Assembly: GCF_002844235.1 (NCBI RefSeq)
Contig: NZ_PGTS01000003.1
Span: 124,001 to 188,000, forward strand
DNA: 64,000 nt
Direction: 5' to 3'
Source: Thalassospira povalilytica
Lineage (GTDB): Bacteria; Pseudomonadota; Alphaproteobacteria; Rhodospirillales; Thalassospiraceae
The stretch's first letter is position 1; every line of letters starts with the position of its first letter. The notes under the pieces were generated by a model that saw nothing but the letters and a program-made list of their open reading frames with translations, had not been told where the DNA came from and ran no database searches. Shown here one piece after another: positions 62,910 to 64,000 of the stretch. The position numbers and the translations under genes are program-made.

Positions 62910-63584
62910 TTTCTCCAAAATAACCTGTACTCGCCATATGCAATGCGGCCGGATTCCGTCATCTGGCCTTGCACGACCTTTATAAGCTCGGATCATGAAA
63001 ATCCATGTGAAATAGCTTTTTTTCCAATATAGAATTAAATAAATATTTCTATAAATGATTAATTAGGATGTTATTTTTAAACCTAAATACGAACAAACTG
63101 GTCCGTCCGGTTTTTCAAGATCACTGAATGCCGGTGATTATCGGGCACAAAATCATCAAAAAATGCTTGTTTCGGTATTTTTTGCCTAATTTCGGCGATC
63201 TGACCACTTCGTGCATCAGAAAACCCTGAAGAATGCGCAAAGCCCCGGAAATCGGGGCTTTTGACCACTGACATGCGATGGCGACCGGATCGACGGCACC
63301 GTCATCGGCCCGAAGATCGAAATTGAAACCGGATTCAGATCGAATTTCGCGGTGACATCGCCTTAAAAAACATCTTTTGCAGTTTTTTCGGTTCTTAACG
63401 GCAGGTTAAACAACCGGCCACGAAACGGTCGCGACACTTGCACCGTGAACAGCAATGCATATACTCCGCGCCAGTCAGTTTTTAGGCGCCTGATCATGGC
63501 CATCTGCCAGATTGGCCCGCCTGTGCGGTCAACCGGGTTCGATACGGTGCCGTTCAAACCGAACAAATTGCAGGAATGAACTAT
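62910..63584. other. 675-bp stretch without a confident gene
   Basis: A markedly AT-rich patch lies at about 63000-63110. A hairpin (AAAGCCCCG-N5-CGGGGCTTT, 63239-63261) with a short T-run may be a terminator. Between 63274 and 63366 one plus-strand frame (GDRIDGTVIGPKIEIETG...) looks protein-like but has no start and is only 30 codons. A 63-codon minus-strand frame (63083-63274) runs through the hairpin and is not called. Confidence 0.5.
63239..63262. terminator. hairpin, possible intrinsic terminator
   Basis: AAAGCCCCG and CGGGGCTTT form a 9-bp stem with loop GAAAT and four T on the plus strand. The reverse direction is also T-bearing. Which gene it serves is unclear. Confidence 0.5.
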
Positions 63585-64000
63585 ATGAACGACACCACAG
63601 TTGACGTCGTCGGTATTGGCAACGCCATTGTTGATGTCCTTGCCCATTGCAAGGAAGAAGACCTGACCCGTCTGAAGCTTGTCAAAAACTCCATGACCCT
63701 GATTGACGCGGAAACCGCAGACAGTCTGTATGAACAGATGGGACCGGGCATGGAAATGTCCGGCGGGTCGGCAGGCAACACCATGGCCGGCATCGCAGCC
63801 CTTGGCGGAAAGGGTGCCTATATCGGCAAGGTGCGCGACGATCAGCTTGGCCAGGTTTTCCGCCACGATATCCGTGCAATTGGCGTTCAGTTCAATTCCG
63901 CACCGGCCACGGCCGGTTCGCCGACCGCGCGCTGCCTGATCTTTGTCACCCCGGATGGTCATCGCACCATGAACACCTTCCTTGGTGCCTGCACCGAGCT
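63585..64000 (+). CDS. PfkB-family carbohydrate/adenosine kinase (5' part, cut by window)
   Basis: 138 codons visible from ATG 63585, preceded by CAGGA at about 8 nt. The N-terminus DVVGIGNAIVDVLAHC, the di-glycine strand (GGSAGNTMAGIAALGG) and GKVRDDQLGQVFRHDIRAIGV mark the PfkB fold, closest to the bacterial adenosine kinase-like group common in Alphaproteobacteria (GNAIVDV, NTMNTFLGAC). The C-terminal anion hole and catalytic Asp lie beyond the window, so substrate cannot be confirmed. Confidence 0.88.
   Translation, partial: MNDTTVDVVGIGNAIVDVLAHCKEEDLTRLKLVKNSMTLIDAETADSLYEQMGPGMEMSGGSAGNTMAGIAALGGKGAYIGKVRDDQLGQVFRHDIRAIGVQFNSAPATAGSPTARCLIFVTPDGHRTMNTFLGACTE

Noticed and set aside
63083..63274. 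63-codon minus-strand frame
   Set aside because: Runs through a GC-rich hairpin and an AT-rich patch; composition is not gene-like.
1..64000. CRISPR arrays, insertion sequences, prophage or integron parts
   Set aside because: I saw no regularly spaced repeats, transposase or integrase-like proteins, or large terminal repeats.

Overview
The window looks like a chromosomal segment of a free-living, probably marine, alphaproteobacterium of the Rhodospirillales, with Thalassospira as my best guess. The reasons are the moderately high GC content, the trpB-trpA-accD-folC and dnaK-dnaJ/dapB/polA/nth neighbourhoods, and the many uptake and regulator genes. The genus is inferred from protein character only. 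I saw no phage genes, insertion sequences, integrases or CRISPR arrays. Genes are densely packed and their base composition is uniform, except for a short AT-rich patch near 63000-63110.

Layout. (1) 1-5013 on the minus strand is a spermidine/putrescine-type ABC operon (ATPase, Tat-exported binding protein, two permeases) ending in an Asp/Glu/hydantoin racemase cut by the window edge. A divergent GntR/FCD regulator follows. (2) 6278-10636 is a FecI-FecR-FecA type iron uptake and signalling unit with a Fur-like site. (3) 10967-17812 is mixed metabolism: alpha-ketoglutaric semialdehyde dehydrogenase, a hotdog thioesterase, a 58-residue orphan protein, a LysR regulator, a CbiX-like chelatase, and a LysR gene divergent from a pirin-DoxX pair. 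(4) 18017-23652 is a signalling island: REC-HDOD, a histidine kinase translationally coupled to a cysteine-free SUOX-fold secreted protein, REC-EAL with a damaged active site, and REC-PAS-LuxR. (5) 23770-26366 is a three-gene exopolysaccharide initiation/export operon. (6) 26405-34525 on the minus strand is an amide-responsive operon: amiC-amiR, a complete oligopeptide-type ABC transporter and an acetamidase/formamidase. Its leader carries an intrinsic terminator overlapped by small hairpins, as expected for ANTAR antitermination.

(7) 34931-41585 holds a ThDP enzyme, a nucleoside phosphorylase-family protein, tRNA-Arg(CCG), a HAMP-class III cyclase lacking one metal-binding Asp, a lipoprotein lipase and an orphan ABC ATPase. 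(8) 41780-61048 is the housekeeping core: zinc-finger protein, trpBA, accD, folC, polA, dapB, dnaKJ, nth, an LpoA-like lipoprotein, rsmI and yraN, plus a DUF2000 protein and an AraC regulator. (9) 61137-64000 has a BON lipoprotein, a SirB1-family protein whose reading frame has no ordinary start codon, a gene-poor stretch, and the start of a PfkB/adenosine kinase gene.

The most system-like find is the amide operon. It joins a cytosolic amide sensor (AmiC), an RNA-binding antiterminator (AmiR), its likely RNA target, a dedicated importer and the hydrolase. The second is the signalling island, where a probably non-enzymatic SUOX-fold protein may act as the sensory partner of the kinase.
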